64,000 bases of DNA from Platynereis dumerilii (lineage: Eukaryota; Annelida; Polychaeta; Phyllodocida; Nereididae). Shown here piece by piece: positions 47,115 to 59,033 of the stretch (position 1 is the first letter of the stretch; each line of letters starts with the position of its first letter). Position numbers and translations under genes: made by a program. The DNA is taken from the NCBI GenBank assembly GCA_026936325.1, contig JAPTHN010000100.1, positions 597,501-661,500 of the forward strand, written 5' to 3'. The notes beneath the pieces were generated by a model. The model was not told the DNA's origin. It was given only the letters and a program-made list of their open reading frames with translations, and made no database searches.

Positions 47115-48150
47115 AATTTTACTCAATGGCAGAACTTCTAGAGAAACACAAATTTAACTCTTGACACAAAGGAAACTGAATTGTACATAATTAGTCATTT
47201 GAAGGGATACAAGATGTGAAACATTTAGGCATATTAAAATCCATAAATTAACTATGCAATTCAAAGATATGAAACCATCACAACATTGAATCATCTGAAG
47301 TAGTTTTAATTTTAAAATTATAGATTAAATAGCAGCTACATCAAAGAAGGAAATAGGCCATCCTCATGCAAAATGTAAATAAAGGTCAATTCTATAAAGT
47401 GATTATTCTAACATACCCATATATGTGGGAGTGTGCCATATATATAGGCTATAGTCTGATGCTGTGACCATTATGACTATAATGATAGAACCCAACATTG
47501 TGACCTGTATACATTACATCTCTGATCATCTACAGAAGTTGCTGAATGGATTATAGAGGTTTGGTCGTTCTCTCTTGATTTTATATTTGGATATTTGTTG
47601 TTTTCCTCTTCTTTCATTTTTGCTTAAAGTGAAAACTATAAGGAGAGAGCATGAATTCTTAAATAATTTTTAGTAAACAAAATAAAATTTACCATTCAAC
47701 AGTTGTCCGATTAAATTGAAAAATGATGGAAATTATGAAATGGATTGTAGAATAATTCATAAAATTACATTGGGTTGTGAGGTCATCAAATTTAAGACAC
47801 CTTTTAATTCTGCTTGATTCTTTTAATATGATTACTTGAATTATGTTGATATATTTCTGGAGTCTTAAGAATTTCCTCAAAATGTTATTATTATCTCAAA
47901 GAGGAATAACCTCTTATCTTTTCCTATCTCTGCCATTATGCTCTTAAATGTTGAAGTTGTAACATTTGATAAGGTTTTGAGTAAACAAGAAGCAATTATC
48001 AGATCCTTGATAATAATTATCTCAATCAAGTCATAACCGACGTTTGAGGTCTTAACGCAACAAAGTCAGCTCATTGTGATTTTCTTGCTTCCTGAAAGGT
48101 ATGATTGGTCAATTTAGTCATTTCGGAGTGGTGAAACAAATGTTGGGATC
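47115..48150. other. No gene recognised
   Basis: AT-rich sequence without recognisable repeats or coding potential. Confidence 0.45.
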
Positions 48151-48151
48151 T

Positions 48152-48460
48152 GAAAGATGGATGGATTATTGGGGTTTACGTCCTGTATTTATGCGCTGGG
48201 TAAGCTAATTAGGACAGGAAGAGGACACAGAATGAGGTGAAGGATGATTGAATCAGCCGTCCAACATAGGCCCAGGTGACCTGGCAAGAGCTGGATTCAA
48301 ACCCTGGACCCAGTGATTGGCAGCGTAGCCAATGCTTTCTTCTTGGGTTCGAATCCAGCTCTTGCCCTGTCACCTAAGTCTATGTTGGATGGCTGTTTCA
48401 ATCAGCCTGTGTCTCATTGCTGTGTTGTCCTCCTTTCCTAATTAGCCAACCAAGTGCAAA
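48152..48460. mobile_element. Inverted pair of SINE A copies
   Basis: A minus-strand SINE A (48152-48335) is followed directly by a plus-strand SINE A lacking its head start (48341-48460). 48191-48304 pairs with 48345-48460 as arms of about 115 nt around a 40-nt loop, with roughly 80% pairing. Markers are caagagctggattcaaaccc on the left and gggttcgaatccagctcttg on the right. Confidence 0.85.
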
Positions 48461-50425
48461 ATGGTAATGGAGTGTGTCAACATGGTCTAAAATACATTGT
48501 AAGAGTGGCATTTAGAAAGTCCTGTCCATTTTTTTTTAAATTAGGCTTCCTTTCACTATGTTCCCAGTGAAAGTGTACCTCTGCTTTCAAAATATAAATA
48601 TGGTGATAAAAAAAATTGTGGGGTATTTTGCCTTTCCCAGCAAATGACCCAGTCCAGCACAATATGTATGGGAGTCACAATGATGTTGTGAAACATTCCA
48701 TTCAAAGATTTATAGCACATGCAATATAGCCAATATAATGATAAGCTCAAGTATGTGTCTGCTACTATGCACTTGACCTTCAGATAAAAAAGCTTGTTTC
48801 AAAAATTTACAATGCTTATAAGATGGAATTCCCCTTCATAGATGCATTTTCTAAATTCTCTTTGATAGCAAGAAATAGTTTTGATTTTTTTTAAACTGGA
48901 ATACATTTTTTAAAAACTTTAATTCAATGATAGTAATTTTTAAACATTTAGTAGAAATCAATTAATCGTTTAGATTATACATTTCCTATGTTGAATTGAT
49001 TTTGGCTACCATGGTTTAGAAAGCGGACAAGGTTTGTCGAAGTCGCTATATAGACGATGATATAACTTAATCCAATTTAACGTTACCTCAGTGACTCATA
49101 TTGAACTTGGTAATTCTTTCATTAAATTAATTGAGACAGACAGGAAAATAATTTTTGGAATGTTCGAAACTAAATTCACAGCCATGCATGGCCAGCCTTT
49201 AGGGAGATGGTTTCGAATTTGCAATTTGGAAAAAAGCAGCTTAAATTTCCCCTGGGTTGACAAATTGAATCTCTGAATTACAAATGTCAGTTTTGGATTT
49301 TGGAAACTTTTTAATTTATCCCTTGGATGATTAAATTAAAGAAAGCCAACTCAAAACGAAATGTGTAAGAACTCCAAATTACAGAAGACATCAAAACAGA
49401 ACAAAAATGGTTCTTTCAGTTTCATGATAATTATTATATTGATACTTTTGATAAAAATTGGTGTTCATGATGTGAAAGGCAATCGAAAATCGGAATCTGG
49501 AAAAAATATGAAGTTCAAATTTCAATTTTTTGAAATTGAGAAGAATCTTTTCTTCGGCCAGACATAATTGATTTTAGCTTCTCGCATCTTCTTGAGAAAT
49601 TATTTTCTAAGGTCGGTTGAAAGAAAAAAAATCTGTGATCCCAATTTGGTGTTGTATCAATGAAATTAAAAGTGTGTACCCTCAATTTTTTTCATCGAAA
49701 GAAAAGCTGTTGGGTCGGTTGAGTAGAAAATCTAAAAATTTATTATGTTTGGTCTAATCTTCTGAGATATTTTTGTAGTTAATGAATGTCTGGAGCTGCA
49801 GTTAATATATTTGTGGAGCAAACCTCTGACAGACAAATGGTTATTACACCTAGTTGCTTTCCGTGTTGACGAATTCATATTTCCTCAGAGGCGACCATTT
49901 TGAAATGTAATAAAACCAAGGTGCAAAAATTCAGGATGTACCCTACTCAATATGAGCAAATTACATAATATTCCCAAAGCATCATCAGCAATGTATATAA
50001 ACAAGACAGTTTCCTTAAAATTGAAGATATTTTGTTCAACTGGGTTAAACTTTTTAATCGATAAAATGTATTGCAAAATCTCTGGTCCACGGAACGCCAA
50101 AAACCCAAACGCATCACTGAGACTATAATATATGTTGGTCCTGAAGTTACAATTTATCAAATGTAATCTATTTCATGCATATTTGACTTGAAGCTGTGAA
50201 ACTTGACTCCATATCAATGTTTAGTTATCTCTAGAATTCATCAATATGAATATTTTAATAATCACTTCTTAATGAATCTTTCAATTTTCACAAATTTTTA
50301 CTGTGGAAAGATAACCCGCTTGTGTTTTAACAAACATAATATGCATCCTGTTATTAATGAAATGTCTTGCAAATCAGTTGTAGTAGAATGTTGCATTGAT
50401 TGATCGATGTTTTAATTTGATTAAA
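48461..50425. other. No gene recognised
   Basis: Very AT-rich, no repeat family recognised. Open frames are short and without domains. Confidence 0.45.
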
Positions 50426-50810
50426 TTCAGGTCCCGGGATAGAAGATGGATGGCGTACGAAGCTGATAACTAGAAGAGGAAAAGAGGGCGACAATTTATT
50501 CGATCAAGCGCCATTTTAATTCATACTCACTGATCGCTTGCGCATGGAATATCGGATGATGGAAATTTAAGAAACTGAGCACCAAATGTTGTATGATAGA
50601 CCAAGAGTTCTACACAACATTGGTTCATCCTCTTCGTTAAAATTTATGCAGTTGTAAACTTATAATTCTCTTTTGATGTTACTCTTGCAGCAGTTAGGAA
50701 CATCTCCATCATTGTGGCAGGTTATTTCAAAAGCAATATAAAAAGTTGGAAGATAGAACATCACCTGAAACATATTCTGGAAAGCTTTATCAAAAAAAAA
50801 GAAGAAAAGA

Positions 50811-51255
50811 AGCAATATAAGGATTAAAATAATACTTCGTAACAAGATTCATAAGGCATCATATCTTGACACTTTCGGAGCAGCACTAAAAGAATACGAA
50901 ACACTGCCAATAAGTAGAAAGGTGAAGACCTCGACACTATTGTTGCAGATTATATAAGGATTAAACAATATCTTGTAACAGGATTCGTAAGCTATCATAT
51001 CTAAGTTCTTGGAGCTACTTCGACGAAATACAAGTTTAGGAAGATACGCGGTTAATATGTGGAAACGAAAAGATAAGGCATCAACACTATTGTTAGATTT
51101 TATTTAGGTTTAACAACATCTTGGAACACGATTCGTAAGGCATCATATCTAAGTTCTTGGAGCTACTTTGATGGAATACAAGTTTATGAAGATACGCAGC
51201 TAATATGTGGAAAGGATAAGACATCGACGCCGACACCATTGTAGGAGATTATATT
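50811..51255. repeat. Three tandem copies of a unit of about 145 bp
   Basis: Units begin at about 50811, 50949 and 51096. Each has a ggattaaa/ggtttaac phrase, aacacgattcgtaaggcatc or a variant, a ctaagttcttggagctact segment (units 2 and 3), and gacatcgac or a variant near the end. Copies 2 and 3 are closest. Confidence 0.75.
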
Positions 51256-51727
51256 AAAAGCAATACGTCTTCAGAGCAGGTGTATTCATCCGCAACAAAA
51301 CAAGCTCATTGTATAGCGTTGATGAAATATGTTGTTGCTTTGCTCGTCTTTCATAAATCTTCGATTCGCATCTTTGTAAATCATATCCACCGACGTCTGG
51401 CACTTGATGTGGAGATATATGAAGCAAATATTGTGAAGCAAAGGTTGCAAAGCACTTATTGTGTGGGATATAAGGATACGCTAAACATCCGGTTATGATA
51501 GACATCAACAAGACCGCATACTATAGTAATAGCGTGTCGATAATAAGTTCAGTATCTTTAATATCTTGCGCAGATATCTCAAGGAAACGTCTTCATTACT
51601 TAGTCTTGGAATCGTGATTCATTTTAAGATTGTCTGATTGTGCAAAGATTGTTTATCACTTGTTAGATAAGACCTCCAGACCGGTTAGCAAATAATCAAG
51701 AGCATAATTCACTCTCAGTTGACTAGT

Positions 51728-51930
51728 TTGTATCTCTATTGGATGTATATGCTGTTTACTATACGAGTGGCATATAAATAATATTAAATATTCCTGTAAT
51801 ATGTTCAAAGTTAAATTGAATCGCAGATGCCTTTGAAGAATATAAGTTATTTATCGAGTGCCATCCTGTAGTTCACTTTACATCACTATTAGATGTATAC
51901 ATTGACTATACAAGTGGCATATAAACTTTG
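51728..51930. repeat. Diverged direct repeat
   Basis: A phrase resembling tattggatgtatatgctgtt and actatacgagtggcatataa at 51738-51780 recurs as tattagatgtatacattgac and tatacaagtggcatataaac at about 51887-51927. Confidence 0.55.
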
Positions 51931-52761
51931 TTCGGAGTCTGTTAATGTGTTGTTTGGAATCGTCAATGCCTCAGAGGAAAGTAGATCATTCGTCGACAAG
52001 GATTACACCCCTTTGAGTCTGGCAAGCTACAGAGATCCTAATCAATATTTTGGCATCTCTGCTGTGAATTTCAAAGGCTTTTTACATACTACGATACATC
52101 AAGCGCAACATCTGAGAGGCGGAAATATATAGCCCATATCTCGAAACTGTCACTTCAGCTCTCCGCAAAATTCGCTGAAAGTGCCGCTCAGATATCGAAG
52201 ATCGTCAGTTGAAAGGATGTGCATATGAGGCAGGAAATTTGAACTTCGATCTGAGACATTCATCCGATACAGACGGATGTAGACTGCAATTTCATAATTT
52301 GAATCTCCGAATGACACCTACGCACTTGAGACAAATTTGCAATATCTACTTGCAAAAAATTGTTACGACCTTCATTACAGAAGAAATTAAGTGGCAGAAA
52401 ATAATGTCAATGCGGATGTTGAGTTGCAATGATTTGAAATTCAACACAATTCTGGCCTAGGATAATGACCATACCACAGCAATAAATTGTGCTCATCTGT
52501 GAAAATTTGCCACTTTATTTATCATTCCATGATTAAGGTTACTCCAGCTTATGATTTGTGAAGCACTTTGGTAGATAATTTTTTTAAAATCCTGTCTCGT
52601 CAAAATATGGAATTATAATTTTGTCAGTCCTGATGCAGTAAGACTGATCTAATCTAGTTAAACTGACTCTTCAAATTAACACAATGGATTCCTGACACCA
52701 GTGGATTATTAACCAGTGGATTAAGTTACCAAAGGATTACGAGAAGCCTGATATAGAAAAT

Positions 52762-52879
52762 ATGGAGCAATTTCGTCGCCGATTGAGTTCCGGAACCAAA
52801 CCGCGCCGGAGTAGCCATCGTGGAAATTACCGGGTTTTGGAATACATGCATCGGTCTTACCGGAGTCTTGACTATGGAG
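52762..52879 (+). CDS. First coding exon of an unidentified gene (partial)
   Basis: ATG at 52762 in a good context (A at -3, G at +4), in frame with an upstream TGA at 52693-52695. It encodes 39 residues plus one base, then the donor gag/GTAGGT at 52880 (phase 1). The peptide is strongly basic, with RRRLSS and KPRRSS (matching basophilic-kinase sites such as PKA) and then a Tyr/Arg-rich stretch (YMHRSYRSLDYG). CpG-rich codons (CGT, CGC, CGA, CCG, CGG) stand out in an AT-rich region, which favours real coding sequence. No family recognised. Read without splicing, the frame ends about 20 codons later. Confidence 0.5.
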
Positions 52880-53355
52880 GTAGGTCATTTAGTCCTGTAC
52901 ATTATGTATATTTGTTATCATGTCAGGTGGTTTAGTCTGTCACAAAATCTGATTTTGACAAATAAAGAGATGTTTGGATTTGTTGTATTGTGAATCTCTG
53001 TCTATGACCACAGGTGTCATTGTTTTTTTGTTTCTTTTTTGTAATTTACCTTACCACTTAAAGTGGTAAATGAAAACATGGATATCCTTAATATATTTCT
53101 TCTTATTTTTTCAAATTTTATTTCAAGTATATGAAAAATACTTGTTTCTTTTTTATTATTTCATATGAAATATGTAATTAGATCACAAGGGGACAAAACT
53201 AGCATCAAAAATGATCTGAAATGATGAATGAAAAATATCATTCTTAAGACCACTTTATATACCATGTTGTTAGTATTGTTAATGTTAAGGTCTATAAACT
53301 TTAATATGAGAAAAACTGTGTTCAAACTTCATGATCTTCATGGATTGGGCCTGGC
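52880..53355. other. Putative intron start, no other feature
   Basis: Begins with GTAGGT. AT-rich, nothing else recognised before the SINE B at 53.36 kb. Confidence 0.4.
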
Positions 53356-53359
53356 AAAA

Positions 53360-53585
53360 TATGGTGGTGGCATACTGGGCTACTACTAAGTTAGTACTAA
53401 CCTCTGTTCGATTATTTTGTTGAACCAATGTTTGCCACTCTTGTGATGTTTGCCTGATGTTTCTTCCTGTCAGGAGTGCACCTCGCCTCATTACCATTGG
53501 TCCCTCTGGCTGTCCTGTTAAGCCTAATCAGTACAAAAATACAGGACGTAAATGGCGTAAATCTTGTCATCCAGCCATCCTGCAA
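53360..53585 (+). mobile_element. SINE B
   Basis: A diverged head at 53360-53440, then cctgtcaggagtgcacctcg, ttggtccctctggctgtcct, and the tail gtacaaaaatacaggacgta, then atccagccatcc. It lies in the putative intron. Confidence 0.65.
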
Positions 53586-53651
53586 GTAATGTGGCTTGTG
53601 TCTAGACTTGTTTCCTAGAAGTGGGTATGTGAATATTTTTAATAAGATAGC

Positions 53652-53666
53652 TTTAGAAATGTTATA

Positions 53667-53701
<35 letters not shown>
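53652..53701. repeat. (TA)n microsatellite
   Basis: About 45 bp of alternating T and A, interrupted once near its start. Confidence 0.95.
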
Positions 53702-54250
53702 AGCATGAAAAGATGATATCAGCATGGAAAGATTATATCAGCAGAGAATACAAAGGTGAAACGCCTAATGTAAGTGTAATCATATATGAGAACAAACGTA
53801 TGTCTCTGTCGCGGAATCACAAGCGGTGACACGGTGTCTGGTCTGATTTCTTGGAATTCTATGCTTTTAAAATTATGCGAAAAAGATATTAGCCAACAAT
53901 ACAAAGATAAAATATATATTTATACAGAAATGGATACCATTTTTCTTCAATCGATACTGCGCAGGGTTGCGTCGCTGCAGTGACAGTATTCTAAATTATT
54001 TCTGCAAATTCCATAGATATGAAAATTATTGAAGAAATTATATCCGAAATTTCAGCCACACAAAGATGATATTATCACAGAATAGAAAGGGAAGATTCTA
54101 TTTATAAATGTTTTAAAGGATCCTTGTTCGGCTCGTCTCGACTTTCCTGGAAGTCTACGTAGCAGAAAAATGAAAATGATATGAAGGTTTCTGAATTCCC
54201 TTTTAAAAGTTTCATGATGGTAGGGGGGGGGCAGGTGATAGGCCTTGACA
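53702..54250. other. No gene recognised
   Basis: AT-rich. Two phrases around aaagatgatat and gattatatcag repeat loosely at 53708-53740. Confidence 0.4.
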
Positions 54251-54254
54251 TCCT

Positions 54255-54430
54255 CCATTCATGCACTTATGAGGCTTAACAGGATAGGCAGGGACCACGC
54301 TAATGAGGCAAGGTGCACTCTTGGCACAGGATGAAACATCTGTCTAACATGGGTTTCTTGGGCCGGGGACTGAACCCGAGTCCCAGAGCCAGTGATTAGT
54401 GGCCCAGTGCGCTATACTATACATGCTATA
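54255..54430 (-). mobile_element. SINE B, near full length
   Basis: Minus strand: head agcgcactgggccactaatc, B box gggactcgggttcagtccc, body tcatcctgtgccaagagtgc, then gtccctgcctatcctgttaa, and 3' end near 54258. This is one of the best family B copies here. Confidence 0.8.
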
Positions 54431-55070
54431 TATGATAAGTACATGTTGTATAAGTCGATTTGATACCACTTATATATGTCTTATATGAGATTTGTGTTCT
54501 CAAGGCCTGGGAGGTATTCATGAAGGCAGTAAATTTGTATTGCTCCTTTTCCAGTAGTGGCATTTGTGATAATATGATCAATATTACGAGCTATTTATTG
54601 TTGTAAAAAATTGGTCATAGAATGGTCACCCTATTTATTTTAAATAATTTGTCACATAGCAGTCCATAATAATTATCAATTTCTCATGCTGCATTTTGTC
54701 AAAATAAAAGTTACTGAGCCATCCTTCTCAGCTCAACAGTACCTGGATTTACACCTTTTAAAATTCAGTAATTCTTCAGGCAGCTCTGGCATTTCTCTCA
54801 GGATGGTAGCAACATTATGAGTGGCAACTTTTCAGAGAATGTTCCAGCCATACAAACTTTTAATCGGTTTTAAAATCAAATTTGTGAATGTTTCAAGCCT
54901 GACTGACTCTTACCTGATAGTTAACACCATACTAAATCATTGCTATGATTGGATTAATGCTAAAAGTTTACCCATCTACTGCTGTTCTTGTTTATCACTC
55001 TCCAGTCAATTTCCACAAGATGGCAACACTAGGCAGTCGCACCCTGTAGCTGTGGGGTAACGAGAGCTGT
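54431..55070. other. No gene recognised
   Basis: AT-rich sequence. The open frame at 54821-55060 has no domain. Confidence 0.45.
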
Positions 55071-55076
55071 CTGCTC

Positions 55077-55437
55077 TAGTTCTAGTTCTAGTTCTATTCA
55101 TTTAATGCTTAGAGGCCACATATTGGCCTATGCAAGCATGGTGACCGCTGTATGATGGATGAGTGATGGTAAGGCTGTGAGTCTGCCACATACCCTATTA
55201 GTTCAGGGATGTGCAGGGTCTTTCAGTTGCTCCAGTATAGAACACTGGATACAACCCCCTCCGTTTATTTTTGCCCAGGTCTCATGGGACAGACCTGGTC
55301 AAGAGCTATATAGCTCTTGATAGCTGTATCTACAGCTGCCCTATGTTGAGTGAAGTTCCAGGAGTGGGAGTCGAACCCACGTCCTCAGAGGCCAGTGGAT
55401 TCGCAGTCAAGCGCTTTAACCTGCTCATCCAAGCTGG
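55077..55437 (-). mobile_element. tRNA-Ser-derived SINE (family E)
   Basis: The minus-strand head (55437-55354) closely follows a tRNA-Ser (GCT-type) layout: D-arm gagcaggttaaagcg, anticodon loop ctgcgaa, a class II variable arm, and a perfect T stem (gtggg and cccac around ttcgact). The acceptor and anticodon stems are damaged, so it is not a working tRNA. The body runs to lower coordinates and ends in three gaacta-type units at 55077-55100. Only one copy is in the window. Confidence 0.6.
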
Positions 55438-55544
55438 GGATGATACTCTGCTCTGTACAAGCATCTTTCATTTGTGTTTCTCCGCATATTTTCAGAGATA
55501 TTTAGAAATTGACTTAAATTGTATCGACTAATTTCTGAAATGAG

Positions 55545-55950
55545 CAGTTTGGGGACCACCATTTTATCTTAAGTGGGGGGCCTGGAGTTTTTTTTTCTTG
55601 CTGAGTTTTTGTGAAATAAATAAATTCTTTTTGGGAAATCTCAAAATGAATAATTTCTGGAGGGGTTTTTCTTGACAAGATGTTGCTTAATTTAGGTATA
55701 GCGGGGAGGGAATTCGTCAAAATCTCCAAGAATTGTGCACTTGGTGACAAGTTTTTGCAATTTGGCATGGGTGTTTATATGACCAAAGGGGTTTCAAAAA
55801 CCACCGCACACAAAGTGAGACCGCCCCCTGGTGGCCGGTATGCACAAAATCCAATATGGCCGCCACAAAACACAAAAACTAGCATATCTCGGTCACTATT
55901 TGTGCTATATTGATGTGTAATACATCATTTTCCCACTATTTTGATTGAGG
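55545..55950 (+). repeat. Composite repeat G plus F-like CTCF-motif segment
   Basis: 55560-55680 is family G (gaaataaataaattcttttt, gaataatttctggagggg). 55690-55900 is an F-like module (tgcacttggtgacaagtttt, the CTCF-like motif, aaaatccaatatggccgcc, catatctcggtcactatttg). The second module recurs inverted at 61480-61690. Confidence 0.7.
55822..55837 (-). promoter_or_regulatory. CTCF-like binding motif
   Basis: The minus strand reads CGGCCACCAGGGGGCG, which is 15 of 16 to the CTCF core consensus. It lies within the F-like module. Confidence 0.5.
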
Positions 55951-56805
55951 AAAATGTGTTTTGGTGTTACTTTGTAGCTTAAATGTGAATTTCAATACCA
56001 AAATCAATGTTTATTGCAGCAGCAAGATGTAAAAAAGATGTCACTTGGTAATTTGTCCCTTTTGGGATTTTCACTTGTGCCACAGACAACATATATGTTG
56101 TGTGTGCTTGTGCCTGATTTGAATGAAGGTGAATTAACTGTACAATGTCATGACTAATTATTGCCATGGAAAGTTATGGGGATGAATTGGTGCTATAATT
56201 GTGTTATTCATGTAAGAATGGATACTGTTCTGTCTGGTGGGCAACGGCACAAACGCTAAATGTATGCATGTTTTAATGCATATTTAATAACCTATTATGT
56301 ACATCAGAGGCTTAATAATTGCTGATTTGGCCCTATTCAATAAACATGTTGCCATGTGACTGATATGCACAAAGTCATTCATAACTCTGAGCTCTCTTTA
56401 CTCTGCTTAATGTTTAATAACAGAGATCTTGAAACGTTTTCAGTGTGATCTGTAAAAGGGCGAAACAGTGATATCAAATGTGACATTATTACTCATTAGA
56501 ACTTCTGATCAATCACATCAATGATAATTGAGAATTGATAATGTTGTTCTAGGTGAATCCCATGAATGACTCTATAGGCACACAGACCTAACTAGATAAC
56601 TCTTTTCTGACTCACTGATATGAAGATGACAGGATCAAACTTCAGCGAAAAACGTCTGTTGTATCTTATGTTATGAGTATGTGGGTTGATATGGTAAAGT
56701 GAGGCAGTATGAACTGCAAACCCTTGTGGAAATATGCCAACAAAGTAAACCTTTTCACCAGAATCCTTGCTCTTAACCAAGCAGTGTTCCTGGCGGTGGA
56801 TATCA
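55951..56805. other. No gene recognised
   Basis: AT-rich spacer, nothing recognised. Confidence 0.45.
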
Positions 56806-56811
56806 CATGTT

Positions 56812-57565
56812 CGAGGAATATTTTTATCCAAATATGACATACCCACGCATGTGCTAGCGCGCACGTACACGCTTTTGGGACTCGTGGATACGCAAGATTT
56901 GACACATACACGCGCGTGGTAGCACATAATTGTGCCACAACGCGCACGCGCGAAGGTTCTGGATTGGTGTACATGCTTTCCAGCGCATGAGTGGACATGC
57001 TTTCCAGCGCATGAGTGGATATGCTTTCCAGCACATGAGTGGATATGCTTTCCAGCGCATATGGGTAGTTTACAGGGGCGGATCCAGAATTTTTTGAAAG
57101 GGGGGGGTGCAGCAATACAAGTATAATTGTTTATAACACATTGGAGTCTCTAAAAATGCTATGCAGCGGGGTCAGGGTCTGATCCAGATTTTTCACCCCA
57201 TTATTCACCCCATGTAATGGACCCTCCTCAGGCCATTTCTAGATACGCCACTGCTGGAGGGGCTCCTGTGTTCTGATAAATAAACTGCGCTGGATGGCAT
57301 TTCCAAGCTTGCGCTGGATGGCATGTCCAAGCCTGCGCTGGATGGCACATCCAAGCTTGCGCTGGATGGCATGTCCACAATCGCATATACACGCATGCGC
57401 GTGAATGCAGGTCCACGAATGCGCTGGATGACATGTCCACATGTGATCGTGAACACATATACACACGTGACTGTGCGCGCAATTACACATACACGCGTGT
57501 ATGTGCGCTCACTATCATGCGTGGATGTGCCATATTGGGATAAAAATATATATGCATGTTCTGGC
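56812..57565. repeat. CpG-rich inverted repeat with minisatellite arms
   Basis: Outer arms (56812-57060 and 57275-57565) pair in reverse complement: atatttttatccaaatatga and, reversed from the right, atatttttatcccaatatgg. Both contain alternating purine-pyrimidine runs such as cgcgcacgcgcg and acacgcgcgtgg. Inner parts are 24-bp minisatellites (gctttccagcgcatgagtgg on the left, gcgctggatggcatgtccaa on the right). CpG is far denser than elsewhere in the window. A hAT-like MITE occupies the centre. Confidence 0.7.
57073..57253. mobile_element. hAT-like MITE
   Basis: 181 bp. The left end is CAGGGGCGGATCCAGAA and the right end reverse complemented is CAGTGGCGTATCTAGAA, 13 of 17 matching. No 8-bp target duplication is seen. 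It sits between the two arms of the CpG-rich inverted repeat. Confidence 0.6.
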
Positions 57566-59030
57566 TTGTTTTCTCATAATCAGTCAGAAAGCTTTATCCA
57601 CTGCAGTGCAGAAGCAATCTCAGCTCGTAGTGAAGAATTCCATCAGTTTATAAAGCTAGGTGGGTTCTAGTCATAGAATTAAGCAGCTCATGGTGTGCAC
57701 AGAGGAAGTAATAAAGTGACATTTCAGTACAACATTAGGGAGACAAAAGTCAAGAGGTTTGAAAATGGGCTTCCCTAATAATATTGAGATTGGTATCTCT
57801 AGACCACAGACCTTGGTGAGCTGTTGGTTTGCTCCGGCTTCAAGCACATGATTGTTTCATATGAAAGTTTGGTGTGTATACTTTGTCATTGGGTGTTGGT
57901 TTCTAGAAGAAACTGAACAAAGAGGAAAAGGTATGCACACCAACTGACACTTACTCAGCTCCATATTCCCAGATCACAGGAACATCTTGTCCATGTCTGA
58001 TTTTGCTTAAGTCAAGTGAGAAGATCAATTTGCACTCACTCGCCAACCAATCTCTTACTGGTCTTTGGTGTAATATCACCTTCTCATCAACAGCCAGTGG
58101 TCAACAATCAATCAGCTGGTCTCTTCTAGAATCTTGTAGTGGTCTATTTCCATGAGTTATGTTTGGAGACACAAACCGTGCAATTTGGATGCCTCTCCTT
58201 CTGTGTGAAACATCCCAAATTCTAAACATCTACCCCTCCATCTAATAGGCCTCCATAAAAGATGTGATTATTGTCTAGCACAGTGAAAGGAAGTTCTCTC
58301 TGAAACTATCATTGCCATTGTCTAAAGCGATGAGCATTGTGTCAGGTTTTAGAAAGAGGATGGAGAGCCAGAAGATCTCTATGGGCAACAGAAAAAGAAG
58401 ACAATAATTCAAAGTCTGGAGCCCTTAAAGCATTTGAGGAGTTTGGACAAGTTGCTGATTAATGACTTCTTCAGGCATGCATGACTCCATCTCAATCAAT
58501 GCAAGGTAAATGTAGCTCTGGGCCTTAATCTGCAGAACACCAAATAGCACAGCCTGAGCAGATGTATTGTTATTCAGTTTGACGCCTACAAAAACCAACA
58601 TCTCAAGTCCCAGACATTAGCAAGGGAGGATAAGTTCAGAAAGTTGAAGTCTTGCCAGATGTTCCTCAGTTCAAAAGAACTTAATCATGGCTGAAGTTCT
58701 TGAAAGACGGCCACAAGGCACAAGGAAGGCTTCTTGCAGTTTATGGACAAAAAGCAACACAACATCCAGATTTGCACCTGTTTTCAAAAATATAGGTCCT
58801 GTTCTGAGCACCCAGACTTATTGTCTTACATTTGTATCACCCTATTAGCAGGAAGAGGCTGACACTCCTTATATCGCATTTACATCATATACTCAGCAAG
58901 GCTATTGTCTAAGCCTTCTTCAGCACTTTAATGGTACTGCCAATCATCTTCTTCAAAAATTTTGGCCAGTTTGAACTGTTGATTGGGTTTAGCCATGACC
59001 AAACCTTTAGATATTTAAGTCTGAGACCTC
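57566..59030. other. No gene recognised
   Basis: Slightly less AT-rich than average. No sustained frame in either strand and no recognised repeat. Confidence 0.4.
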
Positions 59031-59033
59031 AGT

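Larger units (their letters stand above)
50430..52761 (+). other. Possible long leader/upstream region of the 52.8 kb exon
   Basis: An acceptor-like ttcag lies at about 50426-50430. The region carries more CpG than its flanks and has several medium open frames without domains (51893-52132, 52209-52460). A four-codon upstream frame (ATG at 52684, TGA at 52693-52695) precedes the main start. Whether this is transcribed 5' UTR or promoter DNA cannot be told. Confidence 0.25.

Noticed and set aside
55354-55437. Functional tRNA-Ser gene on the minus strand
   Set aside because: Acceptor and anticodon stems are mispaired and the anticodon position reads GCG. It is better explained as a SINE head.
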